NCBI RefSeq assembly: GCF_001039355.2
Contig: NW_019776140.1
Location: 7,230-71,229 of the forward strand
DNA: 64,000 bases
Reading direction: 5' to 3'
DNA from: Lingula anatina
Taxonomy: Eukaryota; Brachiopoda; Lingulata; Lingulida; Lingulidae
In this document: positions 1 to 11,521 of the stretch, in pieces
Layout of the letters: each line of letters begins with the position of its first letter
Numbering within the stretch: the first letter of the stretch is position 1
The notes under the pieces: model-generated
The model's database searches: none
Told to the model about the DNA's origin: nothing
The model's input: only the letters and a program-made list of their open reading frames with translations
Position numbers and translations under genes: made by a program

Positions 1-38
1 AGTGACCATATACAAACACCATACCGGTCTCAATGTTG

Positions 39-299
39 TTACAGGCCCAGACATGCGCAGTAGCACTGGCTGTGGCTGTGTGCCCAACTCTCAGGAGGAT
101 AATACACCGGAAGATTTGACTTCTTCACAACCCTGATAGATCCTAGGGGAGCTGTACCCTTTCCATTCCTATACGGTTCATTTATAAGTGAACGTAAAGT
201 GACACCATTCTGCCTCATTAATTCAGCTGAACCATTGCTATTTCTACTGGGTACCTCAGAATGATTGTTGGATAGTTCGTTTTCTTTTAGGTCAGGCAA
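39..299 (-). CDS. unrecognised ORF, possible terminal exon
   Basis: Open frame of 86 codons on the minus strand starting at an ATG. The product is Asn/Ser/Glu-rich at its start and then has a basic stretch with a Tyr-Tyr-Pro-Pro motif. I recognise no domain. The composition looks more like protein than the low-complexity ORFs elsewhere, so it may be an exon of a gene continuing off the left edge. It may equally be chance. Confidence 0.2.
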   Translation of the reverse strand: MPDLKENELSNNHSEVPSRNSNGSAELMRQNGVTLRSLINEPYRNGKGTAPLGSIRVVKKSNLPVYYPPESWAHSHSQCYCACLGL

Positions 300-457
300 A
301 TGTATGGTTACATTTCACCAAAATATTGTTATATAGCAAAGGTTTGTATGTTGCCAAATTTTTACTTGTTTAAATCTTCGATGTCTTAATTCACTTTGAA
401 TTCTAAATAATTTCATCACAACCATTGTGGCAAGAGCATCTTTGAGAATCAATGAAT

Positions 458-952
458 TCAAGTGAAGTTGACTTTGGTCGTTAAGAAATCTTTGATCTGT
501 TGCTTGGAACTATTTTTCACCAATCCCTCCCCCCCCTCCCCACTCCAGCAGTCTTGAGTTATCATTTCTCCTATGGAGTTGTAGATTGACATTAATGAAG
601 TCGATAACGCGGTTATGATAACTGTGCGATTTGTGAGACTTAGATTGTTATCACATAATCTTGAGAGACAATTATCTGTGACATAATAAGAAAAAGTCTG
701 CCATCGTCTCGACACTTCAGTGCCGTAATGAACTTCGTGCTCGCACGCGAGACAAATACGAAAAGCAATTATCCCCGTTTCTGTCCCAAAAAGACCCCCA
801 TCACGGAGTCTCGCCTCGTTGCCTAACATGATCGAATTTGAGATAAAAAATGATATTTCAGAAAATCGAAGAATAACGAGATTTCTAATATGTATGCCCT
901 GGATTGCGGAGAAACATTCGGCGGCGCTGCTTAAAGTTTCCTCGACAGTCAT
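458..952 (-). CDS. unrecognised 164-codon ORF
   Basis: The longest open frame in the left part of the window that is not repeat-driven. It starts with ATG, and the product has mixed hydrophobic and polar composition with several cysteines. No family is recognised and no signal peptide is clear. At this base composition an ORF of this length can occur by chance in 64 kb, so it is only a candidate exon. Confidence 0.2.
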   Translation of the reverse strand: MTVEETLSSAAECFSAIQGIHIRNLVILRFSEISFFISNSIMLGNEARLRDGGLFGTETGIIAFRICLACEHEVHYGTEVSRRWQTFSYYVTDNCLSRLCDNNLSLTNRTVIITALSTSLMSIYNSIGEMITQDCWSGEGGEGLVKNSSKQQIKDFLTTKVNFT

Positions 953-1593
953 TTTGTTTTAATCAAGTGAGGACATCTTCCTCTGACCTTCTCCGCTATG
1001 ACTGGCTAGTAAAACACGTGTACAGTTAGATTTACGTAAAGAAGGAAAACAGTTGGAAGTTATTCTATATTAAGCGTCGGTTTCCTTTAAATAGCTTACT
1101 ATAGCTTTTGCCACGTGTCTGTCTCGTTTTCTCATTTTCTCGACGGTTATGTTTGGGTTTGGCAATAGGATTCAAAGTAACTCCATGTAACCTGCAAAAG
1201 ACCCTCACCATTTTCATCACACCCCCACATGATTGATGACAGAGAATTTCTTCATCACTTTTTTAAGTAAATGCGATATTTTCTTCATCATTGTTTTGTA
1301 TTACTGCGAGAGATAGTACTAAATGAAATATGAAAACCTCATGAAGTTGTCATGAAACTACCAAAAAAAGAATAAAACACTTGAATATGTCACATAGCAC
1401 ATCATCACTGGCGCTGATGTAAATGTCGAGCCGGTCACCACTCCAGGCTTGTTATTTCATCACACCTTGTCAGGAAATTAAGCATAGCACATTTATTTAT
1501 AGACCTCTTAAAAAAAGGAAAAAAATAACCCCTAGAAAATTGAGTATGAATTGAGTACGAAATTAAATATCTTCCTAACCCCGAGTAATCCGT

Positions 1594-1634
<41 letters not shown>

Positions 1635-2690
1635 TAGACATATTAGTACAATATTTTGAAATCTAAACATAGACGAGCAAATGTTTAACATTAAGGCTGC
1701 TAATTTTCCTACAGATAAACAGTTATAAATGTCAGTATTATAGACAGATATACGTTTTTATGCAAGGTGGTGTGGTGCGCCACAACCCTCTCGGCCACAA
1801 CGAGACACTCGGCTATGAATATCATGTTCTTTACCAAGAGGTTAAGTAACATTGATAAACACACGAAGAAGTACGGAGAATGTCAGTGTGCTGTATGGGG
1901 AATAAACCTGATGCCAGCCAGGGGGTGCCAGTGAATAGTTTATATACGTTATTGTGTTCCTGACACAACTGTCGTAACTGAAGATGTGGCATTTCCTTAA
2001 ATGTGCCTTTATGGAAACGGTGTCACAATGCCTCAGTTGATATGATTTAAAAGTCTACATCTTACTTAAGACCCTTGCCTTCCAATTACCTTCCTGGCTA
2101 CAACACTATACTACCTGCCCAGTGTCTGTCGTCAAACATTTCTTTTCGATGTAGAAAAGACTTGCAATTAAAATTGCACAATATCTGACCAAAACCAAGT
2201 AAAAGGAACCGGCACAGAGGACTTGGGTGTATAGATTCTCACCCATCCGTTTCAGTGCTTTAGAATTTGTTTTGTCCATCAAATGGCCTTAATCGCAAAT
2301 CATACAGTGGGTACACTATTACATTAGATAATGTGTTGTTGCTTACTTGACATGTCAATATATGTACATGTAACCGCGACTATGTCTGCCTATGTGTATG
2401 TATACTGAAAGAAGTTAGGGAACACCCCCTTTTAAGATGCCAAAGTTTCAACCACGCCTGCTGCTGTCAAAATTTAGCAATTCTGAGACAATCATCATTC
2501 TGTATTGGATGAAATTTCTTCTTTAATTGTGTTGCAAAAAAAAAAAAAAAAAAAAAATTGCACTCATTAAAATTAATAATTATGATTATTTTATGGGGTA
2601 AAATACATTAAAATTGGGTAAAATTAAGTGATAATAATAATGGTGATCTGTCCAGGTTATACTACATGAATAAAATCCCGATTCAGTTGT
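953..2690. other. intergenic, no gene seen
   Basis: AT-rich sequence with no ORF or domain I can support. It holds a (GT)n microsatellite at about 1597-1634 and a run of 22 A at 2536-2557. Confidence 0.5.
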
Positions 2691-2719
2691 CATTCTTCTG
2701 TGGGATAGGCCCATGGAGA

Positions 2720-2940
2720 CATTCTACAAGTTGACAATGATATCAACGTGCAAGAGTTGCTAAAGATTTCCCTTTGCAGTGGAACATCTACAGAATGAAC
2801 TTGTCTGCCTATTGCAACCTTATGAAACCTCTTAGAGCTATGGTTTTATCACAAGATCGAGAGGCATGGCGATCCATGACAGCCAACCTGCTGAGACAGA
2901 ATGGCACCCAATGATGATGATGATGATGGTGATAATGATG
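2720..2940 (+). mobile_element. LINE 3' end remnant
   Basis: A plus-strand frame ending at a TGA near 2913 finishes with the pattern D-R-E-A-W-R-S-M, followed closely by the stop and then an ATG-rich simple repeat (2910-2942). A terminal 'DRxxWR' motif followed by a short 3' microsatellite is typical of several non-LTR retrotransposon clades. The frame upstream is interrupted by a stop near 2740, so this is an old 5'-truncated copy. The clade cannot be fixed from so little. Confidence 0.4.
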
Positions 2941-3596
2941 ATCTATAAGTGTAAAGATGTACGTACACGTGATGGAACAGTCGACAGGGCAAGAGATTGG
3001 GGAATCGCTGGGGTCTGGGCCATCCCCAAGCACTGGGAATGAAATGTAGACATTTCAGGCCAAACAGGTCCTTTGTCAGCCTCAGCCCACCCTGCGCCAA
3101 GGCTTGACAGCATGGGGTCACAGTTATGCACAATGAGTACGAAATTTTGACCGTCCGTGAGATCTTGCTCATCTCAACTAGTCGGGTTTTTGTCTATTTT
3201 GACCAAAGATGATTTAAAAAATCACCAGAAATACCAACCTCAAGAAAATGGCCTGTTTCACGTGAAATGGGATGTGGCTTTCGCTTTAGACTGGCAGTTA
3301 CACATGCTATTCTAATATCAACAGGCTAGCATTTGTTGTTCTCAAGTTGAGATCAAAATGTGACTTCAGTTTCGATCGAAATAAACCCCAACTACAGGCT
3401 TTGGATTTTGGTAAATAGGGCTATCTCTACTCAAGTACCTGCTCATATAATAATATAGGAGATGATCCTAATGGTTCTCTCATACCAGAGGTTTCCATTA
3501 TATACATGTATTACTCCTCGTTGAAAAGGTCTCTCTGCTATTTATGATGCAAACATAAAAAGCAATGTTCACGGGGTAGTTGGTAATGACTTGTTA

Positions 3597-4440
3597 ACTG
3601 TAATCAAGGTTGTCAGGGTAGGTGTACCTACATGTGGTATGGCTCTGTAAGGTTTATACTTACACTGTAATCTAAGTTGTCAGTATATAGGTTTACCTAT
3701 TTGTGGTATGGCTCTGTTAGGTTTATACTAACACTGTAATCAAGGTTGTCAGGGTAGGTGTACCTACATGTGGTATGGCTCTGTAAGGTTTATGCTACAA
3801 ATGTTATCTAGGTTGTCAGTATATAGGTTTACCATCTTGAGGTATGACTCTGTTGGGTTTATACTAACACTGTAATCAAGATTGTGAGGGTAGGTGTACC
3901 TACATGTGGTATGGCTCTGTTAGGTTTATACTAACACTGTAATCAAAGTTGTCAGTATATAGGTGTACCTACATGTGGTATGGTTCTGTTAGGTTTATAC
4001 TAACACCGTAATCTAAGTTGTCAGTATATAGGTGTATCTACATGTGGTATGGCCCAATTGGCTTTATACTAACACTGTAATCTAAGTTGTCAGTATATAG
4101 GTGTATCTACATGTGGTATGGCCCTGTTGGGTTTATACTAACACTGTAATCTAGGTTGTCAGTATATAGGTGTATCTACATGTGGTATGGCCCTGTTGGG
4201 TAAATACTAGCACTGTAATCAAAGTTGTCAGTATATATGTGTATCTACATGTGGTATGGCTCTGTTAGGTTTATACTAACACTGTAATCTAAGTTGTCAG
4301 TATATAGGTGTATCTACATGTGGTATGGCTCTGTTGGGTTTATGCTAACACTGTAATCTATGTTGTCAGTATATAGGTGCATCTACATGTGGTATGGCTC
4401 TGTTGGGTTTATTCTAACACTGTTATCTAGGCTGTCATGC
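3597..4440. repeat. minisatellite, about 68-69 bp x 12-13
   Basis: Tandem array whose units carry CTGTAATC, GTTGTCAGTATATAGGTG, ACATGTGGTATGG and GGTTTATACTAACA in that order. The CTGTAATC anchor recurs near 3597, 3665, 3734, 3801, 3870, 3937, 4006, 4075, 4144, 4213, 4282, 4351 and 4420, a period of 67-69 bp. The first five units alternate between a GTCAGGGTAGGTG and a GTCAGTATATAGG variant; later units are more uniform. Confidence 0.95.
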
Positions 4441-6980
4441 TTGTTGGCACATTTGTCTTAAAATAAGCTGTCACAAGGTGCTTGTTCCGCCCTGTAGAAA
4501 GTTTATTAGGGGAGGTGTAACGGTGTAGATTTGTTAATTAAATGGGTAGAGGGTTTGGGGTCATTTAATCCGTATATAATGAACAAAAAACCCTCTTTTA
4601 AGGTACACCTGATATCTGAGGCCTGAGGCTAACTCCTAATTAACAGTGGCTTAAGAGCAAGGTGTTCAAGTAAACTGGGTTGTCTTTTTGACTGACTACG
4701 GGCATGGAGCTGACATAAACTTTCGAAATATATGCGTTTGAAGCTGTACCCCTTCACTTTTGCTTTTGTATTGTGTATTTGTCTTCATCTCAACAGTATT
4801 GAAACTACGAGAACAATAAAATGACTTAATATGGTTTAATTTATTTCATAGTTGTGTATGGACACCCCCCTCTCGACAAAGATAGCCGATATAACGTTTT
4901 CATTTCGATTTTGCGTTTTGGCTGTCAGTTTCGATTTCTTAAAAGCGAGGCAATGAGTGTGAACAATGAGTGCGTGAAGTTTTTTTAGATACAAGTTTAA
5001 AAAAAATTTAAAAAATGCATTTATCTAAAAAAGCTTCAGCTATAAAGGATATAAATCATAAACTGAAGAAAGTCTCTTTGTCAGGTCTATTAAATGCCTT
5101 AAATAATATTGGGTAGGATAAATGATAGCCTTTATTACCCCGAAGCTGTTTGAGCTACCTAGTTTCATAACGCATGCGTAGAAAAGCTGCGCTGTATGAC
5201 ACAGGATAGGTGTACACGTGCCTGAGTGAGGAAGATAGCAGTTGACATGAGATTCCTGTTTTTTTAACGTTGCCAGAATGTAACTTTATAGCATTGCTAT
5301 GTTAGAGAGATAAAGATGAAATTAATGTGCTATAGGTTTTAACGTTTGCTATGTTACCTCTTAATGCCATGCAGGTGTTTGAAGGAAAAAGACAAGTTAA
5401 TGCATCATACATGTACGGCTACCTTCTGACAATGGACTTAAATGGACATGGTTTACCACAGATTAACTACATCATTACATATTTCCCCCGTGTTACCGTA
5501 TTACAGCTGATGTATGCGTTGTAACGGTCGTAACAATTGCTCTTAATGGAAACAAATGAGACAAGCGTCAATCCCGGTCCACTGCGTTAACCTGCATTAC
5601 TGTATACATAGTCACAATCACTTCTGTTTGAAAGATTTTTGAATAATATGTTGTTGAACGCTCGGTGGAACGCCGTACTAAATATTTGGCACACAATTCT
5701 CAGCGGCATAATGCTACCACATCAGTTGATATAAAAAGACAGTTGATACAACCTAAACCCCATTGTCGTATTTACATACTGTGCACAAGTTCAGCTGATA
5801 GGCGCCATACTGGTGGAGATCTTACATGTACCTCTAATAAACGGAGCTTGGAGCATGAAAATGAAACGAGATTTTAAGATGAAATTTTGCGTAAATGTCC
5901 ACACGCACGCAGTATCGTGTGCTATGGTGATAAACCTATTTCTTTCTGAAGCTTAGTGAAAGGTCTTTCAGGAGTTCTGGTTTACTACCGAAGGCTGTGA
6001 GTGGCGCACTAGTGTGTGTGTATGTATGTGTGTGTGTGAGTGAATGTGCGCTTATGTTACAGCGGACTCCGTAGTTGTTTATGAACGCAGCAGGAGAGCT
6101 GGCCGCTGGCAACCGTCTCCCGTCGGAGGGACTCTATGGGCAAGGGGGGGGGGGGAGGGGGGCTCACACGTTTTTTACTTACAGTAAAAGCACATAATTC
6201 ATGCCTTGTAGAACGTATTTAAGGAAGAGTAGTACCATCTTGTCCGCCAGCTTGACACAGTTTTGAAACCCGCGGTTAAGTGAAGGTTCAGTGCTTTTTT
6301 CTCTCGTCAGATTGTTAAAGAGTTGCCTAGTGTCAGAAAGAGGACCAAAAATATCCTTTACCCCAGAACTTTTACTTAAGATTACTTTTTCGCTCGGAAA
6401 TTTTACACAGGGACCCTTTTAGTTAAGTAGCTGATACGATATGTGAACTACGACTTAAATTTCACGCTTAGCTTTGAGAAACACAACACTAGTTTCAGTA
6501 AATGTCACGAGTGGCTACCCCACACAGGTTCTGTTGTTTGTTTTAAGGCAATGTTATGGCATGTTCTTGTTTACGGCTTCATCTCACTGGAATGTGAACC
6601 TCTGCCATCTACACCCAGAGAGCATATGGTGCCATGAACGTCAGCAAGCTGCGTTCCTTGTTCAAAAGAAATTCGTTTCAGGTTTTATTTACTAGATTAT
6701 CTAATCCATTCTGGGGTGTATTGCTCACGTTTGGGATCTAGTAAGATCTGAGTATTTATCAATACATCTGAATATAATTCAGTCAGCTGCTATTAAGATA
6801 AACAGATCAATTTGGCATTTCGTCATGATCTATCTGAGACCGCACACAAAACCACACATGGCGTGTCTTTATTATTGGAACAGTGACACTTGAATCGACA
6901 CACGTATGGTGTACAACTATACAGTCTTATTTCCTTTTCCTACTGATATTTATTTCCCATTACTAAGTTGTGCAATGATC
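4441..6980. other. intergenic, no gene seen
   Basis: Only short ORFs (64-73 codons) without recognisable domains. A G-rich run lies at about 6140-6162 and a short (GT)n stretch at about 6013-6040. Confidence 0.5.
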
Positions 6981-6983
6981 CGT

Positions 6984-6984
<1 letters not shown>

Positions 6985-7017
<33 letters not shown>
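6985..7017. repeat. (CT)n microsatellite
   Basis: Uninterrupted CT dinucleotide run of about 16 units, followed by a short GT stretch. Confidence 0.95.
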
Positions 7018-7021
<4 letters not shown>

Positions 7022-10000
7022 GTGTGTGTTTGGTTTAAAGCGTATATATTTCGAAATGTTTAATTACTTTGCAAGGTACATTAAAATGCCATACAAAGTA
7101 CGCACTGCAATCTACATCTGTTCCATTTTCCCCAAAACATATTCAAATGCACCGTTTAGAATCTGAACCTCGTAACAACATTAACGGCGATTAAGATTAC
7201 ACTCTAGCGCCGTATAGTCCTGGCTATTTAGAATGAAACACATTTTGATACTCCCTTTGGGCATAATAACAGATAACATTGTGTTAGGCATGTAATATCA
7301 GGTACACAGAACGTCAAGTCCAACTAAGTATAGCTTAACCGTTTTAGTGCTACATGTGCTTAAAATCGTTCTCGACTCCTGAATAACTGTTAGATTTATA
7401 TTGCCTGGTAAACTTGGTCTGTTCTTCTTGAACCAACTGCCAATAGTCCTACACTTCATGTTAGAGCAATTAACTGAGAACTTCTCGACCTCAAGGTACA
7501 GCATCATGAATCTATGCATTATTGGCATTGGAACCTCGTGTAAGAAAAACTGCTGGAGGTCGCCAAATGGCGCCTGTTCAGACAAGGAGGTGTCTGCTGT
7601 CCGTAAACATCAGTGTCTCCTGAGGTCTGTAGACATGGTCCAGTGAACCACCTTATGCTCTAACTGCCATTGTTTGACAGTAGGTATGAGATATCGGTGC
7701 GTAAAATATGCCCGGTAGAGATTGCCTTGAAAAAAGAATCACATTATCTTCACAACTGGTGCATGAATACCCCCCGACGTCATTGAAAAGAAAAAAGCTA
7801 CATGAAGCCAGCTGCAGAGTCTTTGTTGCAACTGGAGTCGTGACCAGAACATTAAGAGAACATGGAAATGTTCAGGATTGCCTGTCTTGGTCTGCCTGCA
7901 ACGAACTTTGTTTCATGCACAGACACAATCATCATATTTACATTTTCACCAGGTGCAATTGGAACACAATATTTCAACACATGTTTTATCTTTCTATATT
8001 TATTTGTTCATAAGTGTGGGACAGGATGAAGAAAAGCCTGTTATCTAGGGATGGACATGGGAGCTTTTGGGTGGTTTCTAAGTTAACCAAAGTAACCCGC
8101 TTCAAAACAAAATTCAGTTTAAAATTCTTTACAAGTATCAGCCCACTTAAATGAGAATACATTCATATGGCACATTTCATATGAAAAGTGGTTATCGTAA
8201 TTGACATCAAATACAGTATAAATGGTCAGAGTTATGACCGCCTTTCAATTATTTATCTTGTGAAAGCACATGACACCCGTTGGTCAACAGCCACGATGAA
8301 CACTCGACCCAGCAGATAAAACTTCCCCTTATTTCAAAAACAGCTTTCACATCAAATCGATCTGATTGCATTCACAAAGTGTATTACAGAAATCCAGCAT
8401 GTCGTAGGTGCCTATTGACGTAGTCCGTGATATACTAAGGCATACACCTAACTAAAACATCTTACTCAGTTTCTCATAATCCGGAGTATGTAGTATAAAC
8501 CACAGACCTGCTGGTCTAGTGTACTTTCTCCTCTTTTTAAGTCATAGCCAACTAACGTAAGTTACGTGTGTTATTTGGTGGGGAGATGAAGCCATCTAAA
8601 TGTCACCCAGTCTTTGCACCACGGGGGTAAGCTATGAATACTGCTATCTCGGCACTATAAATAATGTTTACACTTCCAAAGGTAGTACCATTTAAATGCC
8701 ATACTGCTTTGAACATTAAATTATTTCACCAGCTGTGTTCTTCGTCGGTGATTTTCTTTTAACACACTGGATTTATTATTCATTTTATAATTAGGCATGT
8801 CTCCGGGTAAATATCCCCCTGTACAAGGTCACCCACGGTGTTCTAGTAAATCTCGTTCAGTGATTAAGATACGGCGCAGACATGAGACTGTTAGACAAAA
8901 TATCAGAGGGGAAACTTATAATTAAAAAAAGAAATAACTATATAATTTCTTCAAGTATTCTAAATTCATATTCTGTGTGAAACGAGCTGATCTACCATGT
9001 ATACGTATGCTGCGCACTTCTAAATGTATAGATACATGGAACGTGAGAGGTGATCTTGTCTGGTGCTAAGCGATCCCAGAAAGGCCAGCTCGTTCGGCGC
9101 GGCGAAAAAAAGGGGAGAAAATTTTGTATGATATGGCTTGTGGTTCTAATCCATATATATAGTCATAATTAGTCATCTTTCTGGGTTGTTTAGCATTGTG
9201 ACAAGGATTGGCATTGTTTGTTTTTATTGTTAATAAAAGTTTCAATATGTTTAAAAACTAAAAATTTGTTAACGTAAATTTGTTTAAAACGTAAATATAT
9301 AAGCAGAATACAAATAGCGTATGGGTAGCGTATTTGAACCGTATAACTTGTGTAAGAATGTGTATGAGTACGACCACAAGCGACATTGTAAATGAAGCGT
9401 ATATCAACGTATGAGTATGTATATATGTTGGTGTACAAGTACCGCAAATGAGCGTATATGCATGAGTACCGCACGTACGCATATGAGTAACATATAGTTT
9501 CGCATGAATAGCGTAGCGGTTGTTCTGTTTTGTTGTTCTGTTTTGTTGACTACCAACTGGATCAGATCCAACAGGTGTTAGAAACAGCTACTTCCATCCT
9601 CTCTATCTGGAGCAGCTGTGTGGAAATGGAGCTGTTAATTTATACCACAGATGACAAAACGCAGGGGATACTTTTTCCATTCCTCAGATAAACGCTAAAT
9701 GCGTTTAGCCTCAGCTTATAGACGCATAGGAAACGCCAGACATACGTTTACATCGTTAGAGATACGTTTAAATTACGTTACCTATACGCTAGGCATACGT
9801 TAGCGTTACCGACTTAAACCAGTTTTTGCCCGTGTACTCGAAACCTATATGACGTTATTCTCACAAAACAAGTAAAACGAAATAGAGCGTACCGTTTTAC
9901 CGATAAAAATAAGGGTGAAATCAGCTTGGGTTACGATAATCCTTCTTCTTTATGAGGGGGAGGGGTTATTTTACGCTTAACGGCTTGATCTAAAGTCTCA

Positions 10001-11440
10001 CGCAGACTTACTTAATCATAGTAAATGTCACGTCCCTCTGATGTGGAAGAGGATCTCCCTGGGTTCCATGTTAACACCCCAGATAAGCACTTCATTAACA
10101 TCAGCAGTGTCCTCCTCTATCACTGCAGTCATCAGTCATCATAGGGACACCTGGGCACGGGACGAGAAAAGTAAGTTTTCCTGTACACGCGGTATTTGTC
10201 TGAGATTCCCTCATGTCTTCACCATTCAAAATAAATGCCTTTTCAACGTGCTTTGATTCTTGGGTTTCTCTTTTAGAGATTTCTCTTACATGTATATAGC
10301 TGGGCGTCATATAAAACCACCCTTAAGATGTTTCAAGGGACAAGCCGAGTAAAGAAATGAAGAAAAAATTAAATTTTAAAGTTTTCAAAATAGTTTATAA
10401 AAGTGCTGAAGTTGTCGATGAAAGGTTTGTTCTTTTATTATAAATTGAATATGAATATATAAGAGAAGTTTTACTTATAAGTATGGAATATTCATTACCG
10501 GCAAGAATTTCTTTATGAAGCATGTGATATACTTGTTTTGGTATGTGTCACAATAGGTTTGACTAGTAAAGCAAACTGTGTGTGAGTTTGTGTGCGTCCG
10601 TCAGGTGTTGCTCGTGTGTGCACGTGTGTGAGTGTGGGTAAATACGCGTGTGCTCGCACGCCTGTGTACGATGTGGTATGTATGATGATGGTGATATACA
10701 GACATTCTGACAGCTTTGTAATAAAGCAAATCAGCAGGTTTGGTGACTTTTGAAATTTGGAGGAGCTACAGTTCTGCTCACTGATAACAATGGCAGGGAT
10801 GGAGGGAGGGAGCGAACGGACGAGGAATAAACATATAAAGACACAAACAGTACTATGTTTATGAGAAAACATGAGCTCGATCTTTTTGGACTTATGCTTT
10901 GTCTGAGTTAAAATCCAATAAATTATCTGCTGTTATCATAAATGTGAATGACGTGATCAATACTAACTGGATTAGGCTGCAGAGCATTAACGAGGTTTTC
11001 CCAATGTTTTTTACCTCGGGGGGCTTTGGGGCAGCAGATTCGCATTCCAATCTTTATAAAAAATACGTTCTTTTTACTCACCGTCTTAAGGAGATGATCA
11101 TACAAAATGATTGTCGTTTTTAGTCTTTTGTCTGTATTTAAAGCCGACAAAAAGTTAAACGAAGCGATAAAAGAGTTTTAAAAGGCCATCTGTCATGTCA
11201 ACAATTTCTATATGATCCTGATAGCCACGTTTTAACTAGTTTTATTTCACTGACATTTAGATCATAAGATTTCCGTTCGTTATTGCTTCATTCCTGGTGC
11301 GAGTTATCAATTCACCTTGAGTTACAGTATGAGGAGGCTTGGCACACACACGTGGTCAACTAATAGTACGTGTGTATGCTACAGCACCTGAAAAATCTAG
11401 GTGTACATACTGATCACCCCGCCCACATATACGAACGATA
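7018..11440. other. intergenic or upstream intron, no gene proven
   Basis: No exon could be supported. If the glutamate receptor gene starts inside the window, its missing first exon(s) with signal peptide and N-terminal ligand-binding lobe would lie between here and 14,860, but no frame with the expected N-terminal motifs was found by eye. Confidence 0.4.
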
Positions 11441-11446
11441 TATATC

Positions 11447-11470
11447 AACACACACACACACACACACGCA

Positions 11471-11518
<48 letters not shown>
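11447..11518. repeat. compound (CA)n(GA)n microsatellite
   Basis: A (CA)n run with one CG interruption, followed directly by (GA)n. Confidence 0.95.

Positions 11519-11521
<3 letters not shown>

Noticed and set aside
2809-3172. Overlapping minus-strand ORFs of 62-107 codons
   Set aside because: They lie opposite the LINE tail and the ATG-rich repeat (poly-His/Ser readings) and show no domain.
3597-4440. Possible CRISPR-like array
   Set aside because: Units are contiguous 68-bp tandem copies without unique spacers, in an animal genome.
7298-7646. Opposed ORFs at 7298-7585 (-) and 7401-7646 (+)
   Set aside because: They overlap on opposite strands, lack recognisable motifs, and neither has convincing splice context.
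9190-9482. Tyr/Thr-rich minus-strand ORFs
   Set aside because: They follow GTAT/CATAC-type simple sequence; no domain.
10041-10310. Short ORFs on both strands and a VIEEDTADVNEVLIW-like minus frame
   Set aside because: The frame is bounded by stops with no acceptor in phase; insufficient for an exon call.
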